Below are positions 4,321 to 5,178 of a stretch of DNA of 5,178 nt, in pieces (the stretch's first letter is position 1; each line of letters opens with the position of its first letter). Origin of the DNA: Candidatus Bathyarchaeota archaeon (lineage in GTDB: Archaea; Thermoproteota; Bathyarchaeia; 40CM-2-53-6; RBG-13-38-9). Location of the stretch: assembly GCA_026394315.1 (NCBI GenBank), contig JAPKYM010000236.1, positions 1 to 5,178 on the forward strand, written 5' to 3'. The position numbers and the translations under genes are program-made. The notes below the pieces were generated by a model, which worked only from the letters and a program-made list of their open reading frames with translations, ran no database searches and was not told the DNA's origin.

Positions 4321-5178
4321 ATGTCGAAGGCAAAGTATCTCCACCTGCTCGAGGACCCCGAGGTCAAGCGCTGGCACCAGAATGTGGCCAGAGGCTCCAG
4401 AATAACAGCTGACGTCTACCTGCGCAGACTAGGAGCACTATGCAACACCCGCCACATCTCACTCCATGAGCTCCTAAAGATTGGCGAGCAAGAGCTAACC
4501 AATCTTCTGATGGACATAGTCAGCGAGATGGAAGAGCAGAACTATGCAGGCAGCTACATTGAGAGCGCCGTAAAATCTGCAAAGTCATGGCTCCGCCACA
4601 ACAGGATCAAACTGTCGGTATGCATCAAGATCAAAGGTGCAGACGATACACCCACACTCACTAATGAGCAGTCACCGGCATGTGAGCAGCTCTCAAGGGT
4701 CTTCAGAGGTTGCTGGCTTGACGCCAGAGCAGCGGCTGCACTGATAGCCTTCACAGGCATGAGGCCCCACGCCATCGGAAACTACTGGGGAACAGACGGA
4801 TTGAGGATAGGCGACTTTCTAGATGTTGAGGTTGATAACGAGAACAGGAAGGTTGAGTTCAAGACAATCCCCACCCTGATCCGCATCAGAAAAGGATTGA
4901 GCAAGGCAGGACACCAGTACCTGACGTTTCTATGTGAGGAGGGATGCCGATACCTGAAGGAGTACTGGGAATACCGAATGCAGCATGGCGAGGTATTGAC
5001 CCTTGACTCGGCAGCGGTCAAAGCCAGAAAGTTCTACGGCAAAAACCAGTTCATCAGAACCACAAACATCGGTGATAAGATCAGGGGCGGAATCAGGGCT
5101 GCAGGCTTCGAATGGAGACCATACATCTTAAGGTGCTACTTTGACACTCAACTGCTGCTGGCTGAGTCCAAGGGTCTT
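4321..5178 (+). CDS. Archaeal tyrosine recombinase/integrase, 3' end cut by window edge
   Basis: The plus strand is open from ATG 4321 to the end, 286 codons. The N-terminal part (about 1-100) is a helical core-binding domain. The catalytic domain shows the first catalytic arginine in FTGMRP (R148), a probable beta-hairpin lysine in LSKAGHQY (K195), and the second arginine in RPYILRCYFDTQL (R271). In the last block the usual HxxR reads YxxR, as in many archaeal integrases. The distal His and the nucleophilic Tyr would lie past the window, so catalysis cannot be fully checked. The ATG at 4321 is favoured by the TATA-like box 25 bases upstream and the absence of a Shine-Dalgarno. The gene begins 85 bp after a tRNA-Val and points away from it, the arrangement of an integrase at the border of an integrated plasmid, virus or island. 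The reading frame shows no stop or frameshift, so it does not look decayed. Confidence 0.9.
   Translation, partial: MSKAKYLHLLEDPEVKRWHQNVARGSRITADVYLRRLGALCNTRHISLHELLKIGEQELTNLLMDIVSEMEEQNYAGSYIESAVKSAKSWLRHNRIKLSVCIKIKGADDTPTLTNEQSPACEQLSRVFRGCWLDARAAAALIAFTGMRPHAIGNYWGTDGLRIGDFLDVEVDNENRKVEFKTIPTLIRIRKGLSKAGHQYLTFLCEEGCRYLKEYWEYRMQHGEVLTLDSAAVKARKFYGKNQFIRTTNIGDKIRGGIRAAGFEWRPYILRCYFDTQLLLAESKGL

Noticed and set aside
4014..4367. Minus-strand 117-codon ORF containing GRDLNPRPPACQAG
   Set aside because: It is the antisense reading of the tRNA-Val gene; this peptide pattern is a known artefact of translating tRNA genes, and the ORF also overlaps the integrase start.
4202..4405. Plus-strand 67-codon ORF starting MVEGSNPSRPT
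   Set aside because: It is the sense reading of the tRNA T-arm and acceptor in another frame, then runs out of frame into the integrase gene; a common false gene.
4554..5021. Two minus-strand ORFs (4554-4775, 4782-5021)
   Set aside because: Both are antisense to the integrase reading frame, which carries clear catalytic motifs.
1..5178. CRISPR array, insertion sequence or toxin-antitoxin pair
   Set aside because: No regularly spaced repeats, no transposase or terminal inverted repeats, and no paired small genes other than LSm-L37e are visible.

Overview
The window reads as archaeal chromosome: a bacterial-type promoter or operon is absent, and the genes are a 20S proteasome beta subunit, the KH/beta-CASP nuclease aCPSF1, an MCT-1-like PUA protein, an Sm-like protein and zinc-ribbon ribosomal protein L37e. 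GTG and TTG starts, TATA-like boxes about 25 bases ahead of start codons (leaderless transcripts), an insertion inside a tRNA D-arm, and an archaeal-type tyrosine integrase all fit. A member of the TACK group (for example Bathyarchaeia or a thaumarchaeal relative) is my best guess. It rests on remembered family features, not on a search.

Layout. Positions 1-239 (minus) hold the 5' part of a UPF0179 gene running off the left edge. Its open frame reaches to within 2 bp of the divergent proteasome gene (242-886, plus). The aCPSF1/FttA gene follows at 921-2840, probably in the same transcript. Aligned 3' ends meet at 2841-2913 in a short convergent spacer with two hairpins and a T-rich tract. The PUA gene (minus, to 2914) diverges from the LSm-L37e pair (3479-3709 and 3785-3973, plus) across a roughly 50-80 bp promoter region with two CCTTAAA boxes.

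The right third changes character. A tRNA-Val(GAC) gene (4139-4235) with encoded CCA carries about 16-19 extra bases in or next to its D-arm, best explained as a short non-canonical intron. A near-perfect second copy of its T-arm lies 32 bp downstream as a hairpin with a T5 tail. Then a tyrosine integrase gene with its own TATA-like box begins at 4321 and runs off the right edge. tRNA plus adjacent integrase marks the probable left border of an integrated element, so the window spans the junction between conserved informational genes and accessory DNA.

The core genes deal with RNA and protein turnover: proteasome degradation, RNA 3'-end formation and transcription termination, Sm-type RNA binding and ribosome function. 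I see no clear sign of a wholly new defence or metabolic system. The most unusual structure is the tRNA-Val gene with its insertion and duplicated T-arm beside the integrase.
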